Below are positions 11,534 to 21,428 of a stretch of DNA of 64,000 nucleotides, one piece after another. The notes under the pieces were generated by a model. That model was not told where the DNA came from, did no database searches, and saw only the letters and a list, made by a program, of their open reading frames with translations. The position numbers and the translations under genes were made by a program. The stretch's first letter is position 1; every line of letters begins with the position of its first letter. This stretch comes from Lachnospiraceae bacterium (GTDB lineage: Bacteria; Bacillota; Clostridia; Lachnospirales; Lachnospiraceae), in contig CAAGSD010000084.1 in the NCBI GenBank assembly GCA_900772845.1, positions 14,451-78,450 on the forward strand, given 5' to 3'.

Positions 11534-11597
11534 TAACTATGATGAGCAAAAGGCAGCCTTGAAAAGGCGTTTTGAGGATTAGAATCTAAATAGTTAC
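11533..11597 (+). repeat. Small terminal-inverted-repeat element, copy A
   Basis: 65 bp bounded by GTAACTAT and ATAGTTAC. Inside is GCCTT-gaa-AAGGC followed by GTTTTGAGGATTAGAATCTAA, a short terminator-like hairpin plus a version of the family core. The first G is the last base of the gyrB stop codon. It separates gyrB from gyrA. Related copies: 20144, 21340, 47483, 48832 and 57963. Confidence 0.6.
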
Positions 11598-11645
11598 GGT
11601 ATTTAATAATAGAGAGTCGTATTTTACGACAGATTGTGAGGAAAC

Positions 11646-14246
11646 ATGAACGACGATATTTTTGATAAGCCTTCGGAGGCTGAGATTGATAAAATCCATG
11701 AAGTCGATCTGAAAGAAAAAATGGAAACTTTCTATATCGACTATGCCATGAGTGTTATCGCATCCCGTGCGCTTCCGGATGTGAGGGATGGTCTGAAGCC
11801 GGTACAGAGACGTGTACTTTATTCCATGATCGAACTGAACAATGGTCCCGACAAGCCGCATCGTAAGAGTGCCCGTATTGTCGGTGATACCATGGGTAAA
11901 TATCATCCTCATGGTGACAGCTCCATCTACGGTGCATTGGTTAATATGGCACAGGACTGGTCTACACGTTATCCTCTGGTAGATGGCCACGGTAACTTTG
12001 GTTCCATGGATGGTGACGGTGCCGCAGCAATGCGTTATACCGAGGCAAGACTTTCCAAGATTTCCATGGAATTATTGGCAGATATCGGTAAGAATACCGT
12101 AGATTTTGTACCGAACTTTGATGATACCGAAAAAGAACCTGTTGTACTCCCCAGCCGTTATCCGAATCTGCTGGTCAATGGTACTACCGGTATTGCCGTA
12201 GGTATGGCTACTAATATTCCGCCTCACAATCTCCGTGAAGTGGTACAGGCTGTCGTAAAAATCATTGATAATCGTGTGGAGGAAGACAGAGAGACTACCA
12301 TCGATGAGATTCTTCCCATTGTAAAAGCTCCTGATTTTCCTACCGGAGGATTGATCCTGGGTACCAGAGGCTGTGAGGAAGCTTACCGTACCGGCCGTGG
12401 TAAGATCAGAGTACGTGCAGTGACTAATATCGAGACACTGCCCAACGGCAAGAGCCAGATCATTGCTACCGAACTGCCCTATATGGTCAACAAGGCAAAC
12501 CTGATCATCAAGATCGCCGAGCTGGTAAAACTGAAAAAAATCGACGGTATCACAGATATCCGAGATGAATCCAACCGTGAAGGTGTCCGCGTGGTCATCG
12601 AGCTTCGTAAGGATGCCAATGCCAACGTGATTCTGAATCAGCTGTACAAGCATACACAGCTGCAGGATACTTTTGGTGTGATCATGCTGGCGCTGATCAA
12701 CAATCAGCCCAAGGTCATGAATCTGCTGGATATGCTGACCTACTACCTGAAGCATCAGGAGGATGTCGTTACCAGAAGAACCAGATATGATCTGAATAAA
12801 GCAGAGGAAAGAGATCATATTTTACAGGGATTATTAAAAGCTCTGGATTTCATTGATGAAGTCATTACCATTATCCGTGGCAGTCAGAATGCACAGATTG
12901 CAAAAGAAAGACTGATGGAAAGATTCGAGCTGTCTGATGTCCAGGCACAGGCTATCGTAGATATGCGTCTGCGTGCCCTGACAGGTCTGGAAAGAGAGAA
13001 GTTGGAAAACGAGCATCAGGATCTGGTGGCGAAAATTGCGGAGTTGAAGGCTATTTTGGCAGATGAAAAGCTGTTATTAGGCGTTATTAAGACAGAAATG
13101 AGCACTATTGCCGACAAATATGGTGATGACAGACGCAGTAAGATAGGCTATGATGAACTGGATATCTCCATGGAGGATCTGATCCCGAAGGAAAATACTA
13201 TCATCGCCATGACCAGTCTCGGTTATATCAAGCGTATGACTGTAGATAATTTCAAGGCACAGAACCGCGGCGGCCGTGGTATCAAGGGAATGCAGACCAT
13301 TGATGAGGATTATATCGAGGATCTGCTGATGACAACGACCCATCACTATCTGAATTTCTTCACCAATATGGGAAGAGTCTACAGATTAAAGGCTTATGAG
13401 ATTCCGGAGGCAGGACGTACCGCAAGAGGTACTGCTATCGTGAACCTCCTGCAGCTGGCACCCGGCGAGAAGATCACCGCTATGATTCCTATCCATGAAT
13501 ATAGTGATGACAAGAATCTGTTCATGGTAACCAAGACCGGTATTGTGAAGAAGACGCCTCTGATGGAGTTCTCAAATGTCAGAAAGAATGGGCTGACCGC
13601 TATCAACCTCAGAGAAGAGGATGAACTGATAGAGGTGAAGATCACAGACAGTAACAGTGAAATCTTCCTGGTAACCAAACAGGGTATGTGTATCCGCTTC
13701 CAGGAGACTGATGTACGGGCTACGGGCAGAGCTTCCATGGGCGTTATCGGTATGAATCTCTCTCCCGGAGATGAGATCATCGGCATGCAGTTACAGACTC
13801 AGGGCAGTGACCTGCTGATCGTATCCGAAAACGGTATGGGTAAGCGTACCAATATGGATGAATTTACTGTACAGAAACGTGGCGGTAAGGGCGTAAAGTG
13901 CTATAAGATCGTGGAAAAGACCGGTGATGTGGTAGGTGCCAAGGCTGTGAATGACGACAATGAGATCATGATGATCACTACCGAGGGAATTATTATTCAG
14001 CTGCGTGTACAGGACATTTCCACGTTAAGTAGAATTACTTCCGGTGTCAAGCTGATCAATCTGGATGATGGAGTCAAAGTAGCTCAGATCGCTAAGGTAC
14101 GTGAGAAGCTTTCCAACGGAGACCATGAATTCGACAATCTTGAGGAAGCCATGGAAGAAGTAGCGCAGGAAGCAGGTTCTGAGGATGAGGACGAAGCAGA
14201 AGAAAATCTGATCTTTCCCACCGAGGAAAATGAAGACGATGAGTAA
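11646..14246 (+). CDS. gyrA: DNA gyrase subunit A
   Basis: 866 aa. The winged-helix/tower domain contains the catalytic Tyr131 in [11 protein letters not shown]. The C-terminal half is the six-bladed DNA-wrapping beta-pinwheel; a GyrA-box-like stretch [10 protein letters not shown] lies near residue 540. The tail is acidic ([10 protein letters not shown]), as in other Firmicutes. In the quinolone-determining region the sequence is [10 protein letters not shown]: Ser92 matches E. coli Ser83, but Gly96 stands where E. coli has Asp87. Start ATG follows TGAGGAAAC. Confidence 0.98.
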   Translation: MNDDIFDKPSEAEIDKIHEVDLKEKMETFYIDYAMSVIASRALPDVRDGLKPVQRRVLYSMIELNNGPDKPHRKSARIVGDTMGKYHPHGDSSIYGALVNMAQDWSTRYPLVDGHGNFGSMDGDGAAAMRYTEARLSKISMELLADIGKNTVDFVPNFDDTEKEPVVLPSRYPNLLVNGTTGIAVGMATNIPPHNLREVVQAVVKIIDNRVEEDRETTIDEILPIVKAPDFPTGGLILGTRGCEEAYRTGRGKIRVRAVTNIETLPNGKSQIIATELPYMVNKANLIIKIAELVKLKKIDGITDIRDESNREGVRVVIELRKDANANVILNQLYKHTQLQDTFGVIMLALINNQPKVMNLLDMLTYYLKHQEDVVTRRTRYDLNKAEERDHILQGLLKALDFIDEVITIIRGSQNAQIAKERLMERFELSDVQAQAIVDMRLRALTGLEREKLENEHQDLVAKIAELKAILADEKLLLGVIKTEMSTIADKYGDDRRSKIGYDELDISMEDLIPKENTIIAMTSLGYIKRMTVDNFKAQNRGGRGIKGMQTIDEDYIEDLLMTTTHHYLNFFTNMGRVYRLKAYEIPEAGRTARGTAIVNLLQLAPGEKITAMIPIHEYSDDKNLFMVTKTGIVKKTPLMEFSNVRKNGLTAINLREEDELIEVKITDSNSEIFLVTKQGMCIRFQETDVRATGRASMGVIGMNLSPGDEIIGMQLQTQGSDLLIVSENGMGKRTNMDEFTVQKRGGKGVKCYKIVEKTGDVVGAKAVNDDNEIMMITTEGIIIQLRVQDISTLSRITSGVKLINLDDGVKVAQIAKVREKLSNGDHEFDNLEEAMEEVAQEAGSEDEDEAEENLIFPTEENEDDE

Positions 14247-14310
14247 TATCTTTTCAAAATAATCCAAAATAAGTATTTATGTTGAGTACTATAAAAGAGA
14301 GGCAGAAAAA

Positions 14311-15489
14311 ATGGAATCTTATAGTATTTTCAGAGATCTGGCAATTATCATTGTATTTGCCAAAGTATTCGGTATTATTGCAAGAAAATGTAAAGCACCA
14401 CAGGTTGTAGGTGAGATCATTGCCGGTCTGTTGATCGGACCCAGTGTACTGGGGCTGGTACAGCAGTCGGATTTTCTGATCCAGATGGCAGAAATCGGTG
14501 TTATCCTGCTGATGTTCTCTGCAGGCCTGGAAACAAATCTGAAGGATCTGATGAAGACGGGATTTGTAGCATTTTTAATTGCATGTATGGGTGTATTTGT
14601 TCCTTTGATAGGCGGAACATTATTGTACATGGGATTTTACGGAGTGGCACCCTGGGGATCTGAGAAATTCTATGAAGCTGTATTTATCGGTGTCATTATG
14701 ACGGCTACCAGTGTAAGTATTACTGTGCAGTCTCTGAAGGAACTGGGTAAATTAAAGGGAAAAGTCGGCACGACCATTATGAGTGCCGCTATTATCGATG
14801 ATGTCATCGGTATTATCGTACTTACTTTTGTCATCGGATTTAAAAATCCGGATTCCAATCCGGGAAGTGTAGTAATTTCTACTCTCCTCTTCTTCCTGTT
14901 TGCGATTGGTGTTGGATTTGTATTGTTCAAGGTATTCCAGTATCTGGATAACAGATATCCGCATACAAGACGTATTCCTATTTTAGGTCTGGCGCTCTGC
15001 TTTATTTTTGCTTATGTGGCAGAGGTATTTTTCGGTATTGCGGATATTACAGGTGCTTATGTTGCAGGTATTATCCTGTGCTCCATTCATGATTCAGAAT
15101 ACATTGCCGAGAAGATGGATATCAATTCTTATATGATCTTCGGTCCTATCTTTTTCGCAAGTATTGGATTAAAGACCAGTTTTGACCATCTGAATGGAGA
15201 ATTTGTACTCTTCTCTATCGGATTTGTCGTTGTAGCATTACTGTGTAAGATCATAGGTTGTGGTTTGATGGCGAGAATCTGCAGATTCAAGGGACCGGAT
15301 GCATTAAAAATCGGTGTCGGTATGATGACCAGAGGTGAGGTTGCTCTGATCGTGGCACAGAAGGGATTGTCTGTGGGAATGATAGGTTCTGAATACTTTA
15401 CAGCAGTTATTCTGTTGATCATTGTATCCAGTATTTCCACTCCTATCCTGCTTAAGATTCTATATACGAAACATGCGGAAATTGATTAA
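14311..15489 (+). CDS. CPA2-family cation:proton antiporter
   Basis: 392 aa, about 12 hydrophobic segments, no C-terminal TrkA/RCK domain. It matches the Na+/H+ exchanger fold of the CPA2 group (KefB/NapA-like): VVGEIIAGLLIGPSVLG near the N-terminus, the aspartate pair region SAAIIDDVIGIIVLTF (about residues 155-170) expected to carry the proton/cation-binding Asp residues, and GVGMMTRGEVALIVAQKG near the C-terminus. It probably exchanges Na+ or K+ for H+ at the plasma membrane. It has its own leader after gyrA (AGAGAGGCAG upstream). Its last 30 bp overlap cutC on the other strand. Confidence 0.88.
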   Translation: MESYSIFRDLAIIIVFAKVFGIIARKCKAPQVVGEIIAGLLIGPSVLGLVQQSDFLIQMAEIGVILLMFSAGLETNLKDLMKTGFVAFLIACMGVFVPLIGGTLLYMGFYGVAPWGSEKFYEAVFIGVIMTATSVSITVQSLKELGKLKGKVGTTIMSAAIIDDVIGIIVLTFVIGFKNPDSNPGSVVISTLLFFLFAIGVGFVLFKVFQYLDNRYPHTRRIPILGLALCFIFAYVAEVFFGIADITGAYVAGIILCSIHDSEYIAEKMDINSYMIFGPIFFASIGLKTSFDHLNGEFVLFSIGFVVVALLCKIIGCGLMARICRFKGPDALKIGVGMMTRGEVALIVAQKGLSVGMIGSEYFTAVILLIIVSSISTPILLKILYTKHAEID

Positions 15490-16218
15490 GGTATATATTT
15501 CCTTCACCTTTTCAGCATCTACTGCTTCATAAGCATTCTTCCGGCTGATATCATAAGAGAAATCAACGTCCTGCAGGGAGGCAGTCACATCCGGCTGCCA
15601 CCTTCTGCAGGATGTATGAACCTGCTCTATCTTTGTATATTCCATCAGAGCTTTTACGTTTTGTGCATTTACGCCGCTTCCTGCTAAAAATGTGATATCT
15701 TTACCATATTGGCTTTGCAGCTTTTGTAATTGATTTCTGCCAGACCAGACATCTGGTGCACCACCACTGGTGAGGATCCGGTCTGTACCAAGGGAGATCA
15801 ACGCTTCCACTGCACGTTCCTGTTGCGTAACACAATCAAACGCCCGGTGAAATACAGCTTCTTTTCCGGCGCTATGGATGATATCGATCATTTCTTGTGT
15901 CCGGGTAATATGGATGGCATGATCCTCTGTCAGAAAGCCGAAAGCAATACCGTCGGCTCCGTGCTCTAAAAGTATGCGGGCATCCATGAGCATGGTCTGA
16001 TATTCATCCTGCGAATAGCAGAAGCCGCCACCTCTTGGGCGGATCATTGATACAATAGGGATACTGCACTGCTCTTTTGCACAGATCAGATTGGCCAGAG
16101 AGGGAGTGAGACCACCCAGATACAATGCACTGTTAAGTTCTACCCTGTCTGCACCATTTTGCCAGGCGGTTTTTACATCTTCGAAACTACCGCAGCATAT
16201 TTCCAATAATCCTTTCAA
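15460..16218 (-). CDS. cutC: CutC family protein (copper homeostasis-type TIM barrel)
   Basis: 252 aa from a TTG at 16218 (reads MKGLLEICCGSFEDVKTAWQ), selected because GAGGGGG lies just upstream and CutC proteins start this way; a TTG six codons earlier would also be in frame. Conserved family motifs are GADRVELNSALYLGGLTPS, PIVSMIRPRGGGFCYS, FHRAFD and ILTSGGAPD. CutC was named from copper tolerance in E. coli, but a direct copper role is doubtful in many species. It lies 9-27 bp from murG, same strand, and may share its transcript. Its 3' end overlaps the convergent antiporter gene by 30 bp. Confidence 0.9.
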   Translation of the reverse strand: MKGLLEICCGSFEDVKTAWQNGADRVELNSALYLGGLTPSLANLICAKEQCSIPIVSMIRPRGGGFCYSQDEYQTMLMDARILLEHGADGIAFGFLTEDHAIHITRTQEMIDIIHSAGKEAVFHRAFDCVTQQERAVEALISLGTDRILTSGGAPDVWSGRNQLQKLQSQYGKDITFLAGSGVNAQNVKALMEYTKIEQVHTSCRRWQPDVTASLQDVDFSYDISRKNAYEAVDAEKVKEIYTLINFRMFRI

Positions 16219-16245
16219 AAAAACCCCCTCGATCAATACATGTCA

Positions 16246-17325
16246 TTATTGCTTATGACTCTTATTTGCAGCCTCATTGATCAGTGCCATAATGGTGTTG
16301 ATGGCATCCATCTGATGGCTGCGGCTCATGGCTTCCACATAATTCTGACGGTTAAAGTACAGCTCGTGTAACTTGTCTACCAACAGATTCGTCGTAATAT
16401 CATCCTCATTCAGTACAATAGAATATCCCTGTGCTTCGAAAGAAGCCGCATTTAACAGCTGGTCACCGCGGCTGCTGGCAGCCGGCAGGGGAATCAGAAT
16501 GTTAGGCTTCTTCAATGCCAGAAGCTCACAGATAGCGTTAGCTCCGGCGCGGGAGATCACTACATCTGCCATGGCAAAAATATCTTTTAATTCTGACTTA
16601 ATGTATTCAAACTGCTTATAACCGGAAGTATTCAACAACAGGTTGTCGATCTTATCCTTACCGCAGAGGTGTACCACCTGAAAATCCTCCAGAAGCTTTG
16701 GCAGAGCCTCGCGGACAGCCTTGTTTACATTGGCAGCGCCCAGACTTCCGCCAATGACCATGATGACGGGCTTATTGGCAGTAAAACCGCACATATTCAG
16801 CCCGGCCAGCTTACTGCCCTGTGTCAGCTCCGCACGAATGGGAGAACCGGTCAGTACTGCCTTGTCGGCGGGAATATTTTTCATGGTCTCAGGGAAGTTA
16901 CAGCATACTTTTTCTGCTACGGGAATACACAGCTTGTTAGCAAGTCCCGGTGTCATATCCGATTCGTGGATGATACAGGGAATATGCAGGGAAGCCGCGG
17001 CACGTACAACAGGAACACTTACAAATCCGCCCTTGGAAAACACTACATCAGGAGCAAATTCTTTTAAATAATTTCTGGCCTCCACGAAACCTTTTATCAC
17101 ACGAAAAGGATCGGAAAAATTCTTAGGATCCAGATATCTGCGGAATTTTCCGGTAGAAATTCCGGTATAGGGAATATTAAAATCTGCGATCAGCTTCTTC
17201 TCAATGCCCTCATAAGAGCCTACATAAGCAATGTCATAGCCGGCCGCCTGTAATGCAGGTAATAATGCAATATTAGGTGTGACATGTCCGGCAGTGCCAC
17301 CACCTGTTAAAACTATTTTTTTCAT
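16246..17325 (-). CDS. murG: UDP-GlcNAc:undecaprenyl-pyrophosphoryl-MurNAc-pentapeptide GlcNAc transferase MurG
   Basis: 359 aa from the ATG at 17325 (MKKIVLTGGGTAGHVTPNIA); an ATG two codons earlier is also plausible, since both have AGGA or GAAAGG upstream. It makes lipid II from lipid I at the inner membrane face. Seen: GGGTAGHVTPN nucleotide-binding loop, HESDMTPGLANK, VIGGSLGA, and the donor-binding region SRAGANAICELLALKKPNILIPLP. GT-B fold, glycosyltransferase family 28. It is not in a dcw cluster here, a scattered position common in Lachnospiraceae. Confidence 0.95.
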   Translation of the reverse strand: MKKIVLTGGGTAGHVTPNIALLPALQAAGYDIAYVGSYEGIEKKLIADFNIPYTGISTGKFRRYLDPKNFSDPFRVIKGFVEARNYLKEFAPDVVFSKGGFVSVPVVRAAASLHIPCIIHESDMTPGLANKLCIPVAEKVCCNFPETMKNIPADKAVLTGSPIRAELTQGSKLAGLNMCGFTANKPVIMVIGGSLGAANVNKAVREALPKLLEDFQVVHLCGKDKIDNLLLNTSGYKQFEYIKSELKDIFAMADVVISRAGANAICELLALKKPNILIPLPAASSRGDQLLNAASFEAQGYSIVLNEDDITTNLLVDKLHELYFNRQNYVEAMSRSHQMDAINTIMALINEAANKSHKQ

Positions 17326-17351
17326 GATCATTCCTGTGCCTTTCAGTAATA

Positions 17352-17594
17352 TTACTGTGCAATCATTTCTTCCAGGGCATGCGCCAGCTGGTCAGGGCAG
17401 GAAGTAGGTTTAAAGCCGCAGCGGATTCCTTTGAGACGGCTGATAGCTTCTTCAGGAGTCATACCTTTTACCAGGGCACTGATACCCTGCAGATTGCCGT
17501 TGCATCCCCCGGTGAACTGCACGGTATCAATAACGCCGTCCTTTAATTCTATGTCAATCGCTGTGGAGCAGGTACCTTTTGTTTTGTATATCAT
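17352..17594 (-). CDS. TSCPD-domain protein (TIGR03905 type)
   Basis: 80 aa from the ATG at 17594 (MIYKTKGTCSTAIDIEL), which has AGGATGG about 8 bases upstream; an in-frame TTG seven codons earlier is unlikely. The C-terminal PTSCPDQLAHAL carries the name-giving TSCPD motif, and cysteines at CGFKPTSCPD and GGCNG could bind metal or a cofactor. The domain also occurs at the C-terminus of some ribonucleotide reductases; the free-standing protein has no established role. It is upstream of murG on the same strand (about 26-bp gap). Confidence 0.85.
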   Translation of the reverse strand: MIYKTKGTCSTAIDIELKDGVIDTVQFTGGCNGNLQGISALVKGMTPEEAISRLKGIRCGFKPTSCPDQLAHALEEMIAQ

Positions 17595-17819
17595 ATGTAA
17601 AACCATCCTTTTCAATTTAAATATCTAAGAAAAAATTATAGCAGATTTCAGGCATTTATACAATAATCAGAGAAATGTTTTCTATCCGTTTTCTTTTTAT
17701 AAAAAATGTAAAAGAGTGACCTTTTTTGTCCATACAGGGAAAAGAATGACGATGAAAAAACGTACAAAATACGACTCTTATACGTTATACTCTAAATGTA
17801 ACAGAAAGGAGTTCGGATC

Positions 17820-18647
17820 ATGTTTACAATTTTTAAAGAAGAAAAAATGATTACTGCCGGAATCGTGGCATTTCTAAGCCTGAGCATCCTGGTGCGCCTT
17901 CTTTTGGCAAGTGTTTACCATACGATGATAAGGGAAACGGATAATATGGCAACGACTAATAACCGGCTGTTAAAGCAATGCAAGGTGAAATTCGCAAATT
18001 GTTATCAGCTGAATTGCGGTGTGGCAAACATTCCCGTATTTGTGGATAAGTTTTTGAACCGTTTGTCCTTCTGGCATTTATCTTTTGATGCCTGGTATCA
18101 TTTATCCGGTCAGTTTATGCTGTTTTCCATAGTATTTGCGGGAGTCGGTGTCACGAAAGGAATTATGGATGGCAGAATGCTGGGAGAAATTCTGCCGTTT
18201 TATATTGCAAGCTTTCTAGGGTTATATCTCTATTTTTCACTGTCGGCCATGGTGGATATCAAGGGAAAACGGAGAATATTAAAGACCAATCTGATCGATT
18301 ATCTGGAAAATCATTTGTCCGGACGGATCTTAGTCACGGAGCAGGATTATGAAAGACTGTACGGTCCGGGAAGCCTTGGAGAAGAGATTGCAAATGCTGG
18401 AAAAGCGAGAGGAAGACAGCGGACTTCCGGCAGAAGAACGGTGGAACTGATGCCGATCCGCAACAGGGCAGCACAGCCGGAGGAGGGAGCAGAGAATTCT
18501 GAAAAAGAGGTATTTATTGCAGAAAATGAAATGTCTGGAATGTCAGAAAGACCGGAAAAGAAGATATTGGCAGAGCGTCCGGAGGATCCTGCCAGGGTGA
18601 CGGAGGAAGAATTACAGGCTCTGCTTAAGGAACTTCTCACAGTATAA
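17820..18647 (+). CDS. Membrane protein of unknown function
   Basis: 275 aa, not assigned to a family. An N-terminal hydrophobic segment (about 11-32) is followed by a soluble stretch with cysteines (LLKQCKVKFANCYQLNCG). Two further membrane segments (about 100-118 and 128-147) precede a cytoplasmic-looking charged C-terminal third rich in Arg, Glu and Pro. No catalytic motif is visible. Start ATG follows AAAGGAG; it is monocistronic, between divergent TSCPD and pgi. It may be lineage specific. Confidence 0.7.
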   Translation: MFTIFKEEKMITAGIVAFLSLSILVRLLLASVYHTMIRETDNMATTNNRLLKQCKVKFANCYQLNCGVANIPVFVDKFLNRLSFWHLSFDAWYHLSGQFMLFSIVFAGVGVTKGIMDGRMLGEILPFYIASFLGLYLYFSLSAMVDIKGKRRILKTNLIDYLENHLSGRILVTEQDYERLYGPGSLGEEIANAGKARGRQRTSGRRTVELMPIRNRAAQPEEGAENSEKEVFIAENEMSGMSERPEKKILAERPEDPARVTEEELQALLKELLTV

Positions 18648-18699
18648 AAAGAAAAACAAGTAAAAAGACAGAAAACATATGCAGGATTTGAGATATATC

Positions 18700-18728
18700 T
18701 TGAAAATAAAATGTAACTTTGTTAAAAT
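18700..18728 (+). promoter_or_regulatory. Probable promoter of pgi
   Basis: TTGAAA (18700-18705), a 17-bp spacer, and TAAAAT (18723-18728) preceded by TGT, an extended -10. It lies 70 bp before the pgi start. Confidence 0.55.
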
Positions 18729-18797
18729 AAAAACGGATTTTTTAAGTAAGTAACGCAAGAATGCGTGATATATCTGCGTGATATAAGGAGGAGCATT

Positions 18798-20147
18798 ATG
18801 AGTAGACAAGTTACATTTGATTATTCCAAGGCCGGCTCTTTTATCTCTGAGGAAGAGATCGGTTACATGAAGAAGCTTACCATGGATGCAAAGGAGACCC
18901 TGGTATCCAAGAGCGGTGCAGGAAATGATTTCCTGGGATGGATCGACCTTCCCGTAGATTATGACAAGGAAGAGTTCGCCCGCATTAAGGCAGCAGCGAA
19001 GAAGATCCAGAGCGATTCCGACGTACTGTTAGTCATCGGTATCGGTGGTTCTTATCTGGGAGCCAGAGCAGCAATCGAATTCTTAAGCCACAGCTTCTAC
19101 AATGTACTGGATAAGAGTGTACGTAAGACTCCGGAGATCTACTTCTGCGGTAACTCCATCAGCTCCACTTATCTGAAGCACCTGATGGATGTCGTAGGTG
19201 ACAGAGATTTCTCCATCAACATGATCTCCAAATCCGGTACTACTACAGAGCCCGCTATCGCTTTCCGTGTCTTCAAGGAGAAGCTGGAAGCAAAATATGG
19301 CAAGAAGGGTGCGGCAGAGAGAATCTATGCTACCACTGACAAGGCTAAGGGAAGCTTAAAGCATCTGTCTGATGAGGAAGGTTATGAGACCTTCGTAGTA
19401 CCCGATGATGTAGGAGGACGTTTCTCCGTACTGACCGCTGTAGGTCTGTTACCTATCGCTGTCAGCGGTGCTGATATCGACAAGCTGATGGAAGGTGCAG
19501 CCAGCGGAAGAAAGCGTGCACTGGAGAATGATTTCGAAGAGAACGATGCTTTACAGTATGCAGCTCTGCGTAACATCTTACTGCGCAAGGGTAAGAGCGT
19601 TGAGATCCTGGCGAATTACGAGCCTGCTGTTCACTATGTAAGTGAGTGGTGGAAGCAGCTGTTCGGCGAGAGCGAAGGCAAGGACAATAAGGGTCTGTTC
19701 CCTGCAAGCGTGGATCTGACCACCGATCTGCACTCCATGGGACAGTTCATTCAGGACGGTTCCCGTATCATGTTCGAGACAGTTATCAACATCGACACTC
19801 CGAGAGAAGAGCTTACCATCGGCGAAGAGCCTGTAGATCTGGATGGTCTGAACTATCTGGCAGGCAAGACCGTTGATTTTGTCAATAAGAGCGCTATGAA
19901 CGGAACTATTCTGGCTCATACCGACGGCCAGGTACCTAACTTCATGGTAACCGTTCCCGAAGTAAATGAGTTCTACCTTGGTGAACTGTTCTACTTCTTC
20001 GAGTTCGCATGTGGTGTCAGCGGTTATCTGCTGGGCGTAAATCCTTTCAACCAGCCCGGTGTAGAGAGCTACAAGAAGAACATGTTCGCTCTGCTTGGCA
20101 AGCCCGGTTATGAGGCACAGAGAGAAGAACTGCTGAAGAGACTGTAA
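18798..20147 (+). CDS. pgi: Glucose-6-phosphate isomerase
   Basis: 449 aa from the ATG at 18798, which follows AAGGAGGAGC; an upstream in-frame ATG at 18765 lacks a site. Interconverts glucose-6-phosphate and fructose-6-phosphate in glycolysis. Motifs: [16 protein letters not shown], the sugar-isomerase (SIS) signature [34 protein letters not shown], and the C-terminal [18 protein letters not shown]. Length is that of the compact Gram-positive form. Codon choice is strongly biased, as for a highly expressed gene. The stop codon TAA lies in the left end of repeat copy B. Confidence 0.97.
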   Translation: MSRQVTFDYSKAGSFISEEEIGYMKKLTMDAKETLVSKSGAGNDFLGWIDLPVDYDKEEFARIKAAAKKIQSDSDVLLVIGIGGSYLGARAAIEFLSHSFYNVLDKSVRKTPEIYFCGNSISSTYLKHLMDVVGDRDFSINMISKSGTTTEPAIAFRVFKEKLEAKYGKKGAAERIYATTDKAKGSLKHLSDEEGYETFVVPDDVGGRFSVLTAVGLLPIAVSGADIDKLMEGAASGRKRALENDFEENDALQYAALRNILLRKGKSVEILANYEPAVHYVSEWWKQLFGESEGKDNKGLFPASVDLTTDLHSMGQFIQDGSRIMFETVINIDTPREELTIGEEPVDLDGLNYLAGKTVDFVNKSAMNGTILAHTDGQVPNFMVTVPEVNEFYLGELFYFFEFACGVSGYLLGVNPFNQPGVESYKKNMFALLGKPGYEAQREELLKRL

Positions 20148-20210
20148 TTATTCCGAATTATTCTGAAAACCTCTGAAAGAGCGGTTTTGCGAATGGGTTC
20201 CATAGTTTCG
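20144..20210 (+). repeat. Small terminal-inverted-repeat element, copy B
   Basis: Degenerate left end GTAATTATTC (containing the pgi stop codon), then AAAACC-TCT-gaa-AGA-gc-GGTTTT, a terminator-like hairpin, followed by the core TTTTGCGAATGGG and the right end CATAGTTTCG. Same orientation as copies A, C and E. Confidence 0.55.
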
Positions 20211-20232
20211 ACAGATTGGAAAGGCACGAAAG

Positions 20233-21195
20233 ATGAAAATCGTTTTACTGGAGAGAAACAGCGCCGGCACGGATGTGCCGGTGGACTGCTTTAACGAGCT
20301 GGGAGAAGTGACCAGCTACTCTAATACCGTCACCGCAGCGGAAGTGGCAGAGCGTGTGGGAGATGCGGATGTCATCGTCTGCAACAAGGCACCCATGCGG
20401 GAAGAATCCTTGAAAAACTGTCCCAATGTGAAGCTGATCTGTGAGCTTGCTACCGGATATGACAACTGTGATCTGGAATACTGCAAGTCCAGAGGTATCA
20501 AGGTGGCTAATGTGGTAGATTATTCTACCGCTATGGTAGCACAGCATACCTTTACCCTGGCGCTGGCATTGAGTCAGAAGCTGCCTTATTATGATGAGTA
20601 TGTAAAGTCCGGTGCTTACAGTGCACAGGATCGTTTTTCTAATTTTGACCGACCTTTTTATGAACTGGAAGGCAAGACCTGGGGTATCGTAGGAATGGGA
20701 AATATCGGTAAGAGAGCGGCAAACATTGCCAAAGCTTTCGGATGTAAAGTCATTTTCTATTCCATTACCGGCAAGAGCACCTGTACGGATTATCCGCAGG
20801 TGGACAAGGAGACTCTGTTAAAGGAGAGTGATTTCCTGTCCCTGCATTGTCCTCTGAGTGATCTGTCCCGCAATTTCATTGATAAAGAAGCACTTCGTAA
20901 GATGAAGAAGACGGCTATCCTCATCAATGTGGCGAGAGGTCCGGTAGTGAACAATTCCGATCTCTATGAGGCGCTGGTGGCCGGAGAGATCCAGGCGGCA
21001 GGCCTGGATGTACTGGAAAAGGAGCCTTTGGAATTATCCAATCCTTTAAGTCGGTTAAAAGACAGCAATAAGCTGATCATCACACCGCACCTGGCATGGG
21101 CCAGCGTAGAAGCAAGAACCCGCTGTGTGCAGGGTGTCTATGAGAACATCAAGGCATTTATGCGTGGTGAGAACCGGAACGTAGTGAATTTGTAA
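20233..21195 (+). CDS. D-2-hydroxyacid dehydrogenase (NAD-dependent)
   Basis: 320 aa. Belongs to the D-isomer-specific 2-hydroxyacid dehydrogenases: substrate-domain halves flank a Rossmann domain with GMGNIGKRAANIAKAFG (about 156-172). Then LSLHCPLSD and INVARGPVV carry the family signature and its Arg, Glu occurs in LEKEPL, and the catalytic His is in ITPHLAWAS. Likely reduces a 2-oxoacid such as pyruvate, hydroxypyruvate or a branched-chain analogue; the substrate cannot be read from sequence. Start ATG follows GGAAAGGCACG. Confidence 0.9.
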   Translation: MKIVLLERNSAGTDVPVDCFNELGEVTSYSNTVTAAEVAERVGDADVIVCNKAPMREESLKNCPNVKLICELATGYDNCDLEYCKSRGIKVANVVDYSTAMVAQHTFTLALALSQKLPYYDEYVKSGAYSAQDRFSNFDRPFYELEGKTWGIVGMGNIGKRAANIAKAFGCKVIFYSITGKSTCTDYPQVDKETLLKESDFLSLHCPLSDLSRNFIDKEALRKMKKTAILINVARGPVVNNSDLYEALVAGEIQAAGLDVLEKEPLELSNPLSRLKDSNKLIITPHLAWASVEARTRCVQGVYENIKAFMRGENRNVVNL

Positions 21196-21272
21196 GAATT
21201 ACAAAAGCTTCGTGTCAACGGAACAATCGTGCATCAGGTGAGATGTAGAATTTCATAAATAATACATAACAT

Positions 21273-21328
21273 ATACACAAATGTCTTCGGAATGCTTGCA
21301 TTTCAGAGGATATTTGTGTATATTTGTT
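21273..21328 (+). terminator. Hairpin after the dehydrogenase gene
   Basis: ATACACAAATGTC (21273-21285) pairs with GATATTTGTGTAT (21309-21321) through 13 positions with one wobble; the downstream side continues ATTTGTTATTTG. It is a likely but U-poor terminator. Confidence 0.45.
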
Positions 21329-21339
21329 ATTTGTAGTTT

Positions 21340-21394
21340 AACTATTCGGAAAAATTCCGGAAGAGCGGTTTTGCGAATGTGGTTCTGAATAGTT
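21340..21394 (+). repeat. Small terminal-inverted-repeat element, copy C
   Basis: AACTATTC at the left and GAATAGTT at the right are perfect inverted ends. Between them are a CCGGAAGAGCGG hairpin, GGTTTTGCGAATGTGGTTC, and the family core. It stands upstream of gtrA. Confidence 0.6.
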
Positions 21395-21428
21395 TTGTCA
21401 ATCTTAACATAGAGAAATGAGGAACAAT

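Noticed and set aside
12072..12818. A 248-residue minus-strand frame inside gyrA
   Set aside because: Shadow frame of a highly biased gene; composition and motifs do not resemble a protein family.
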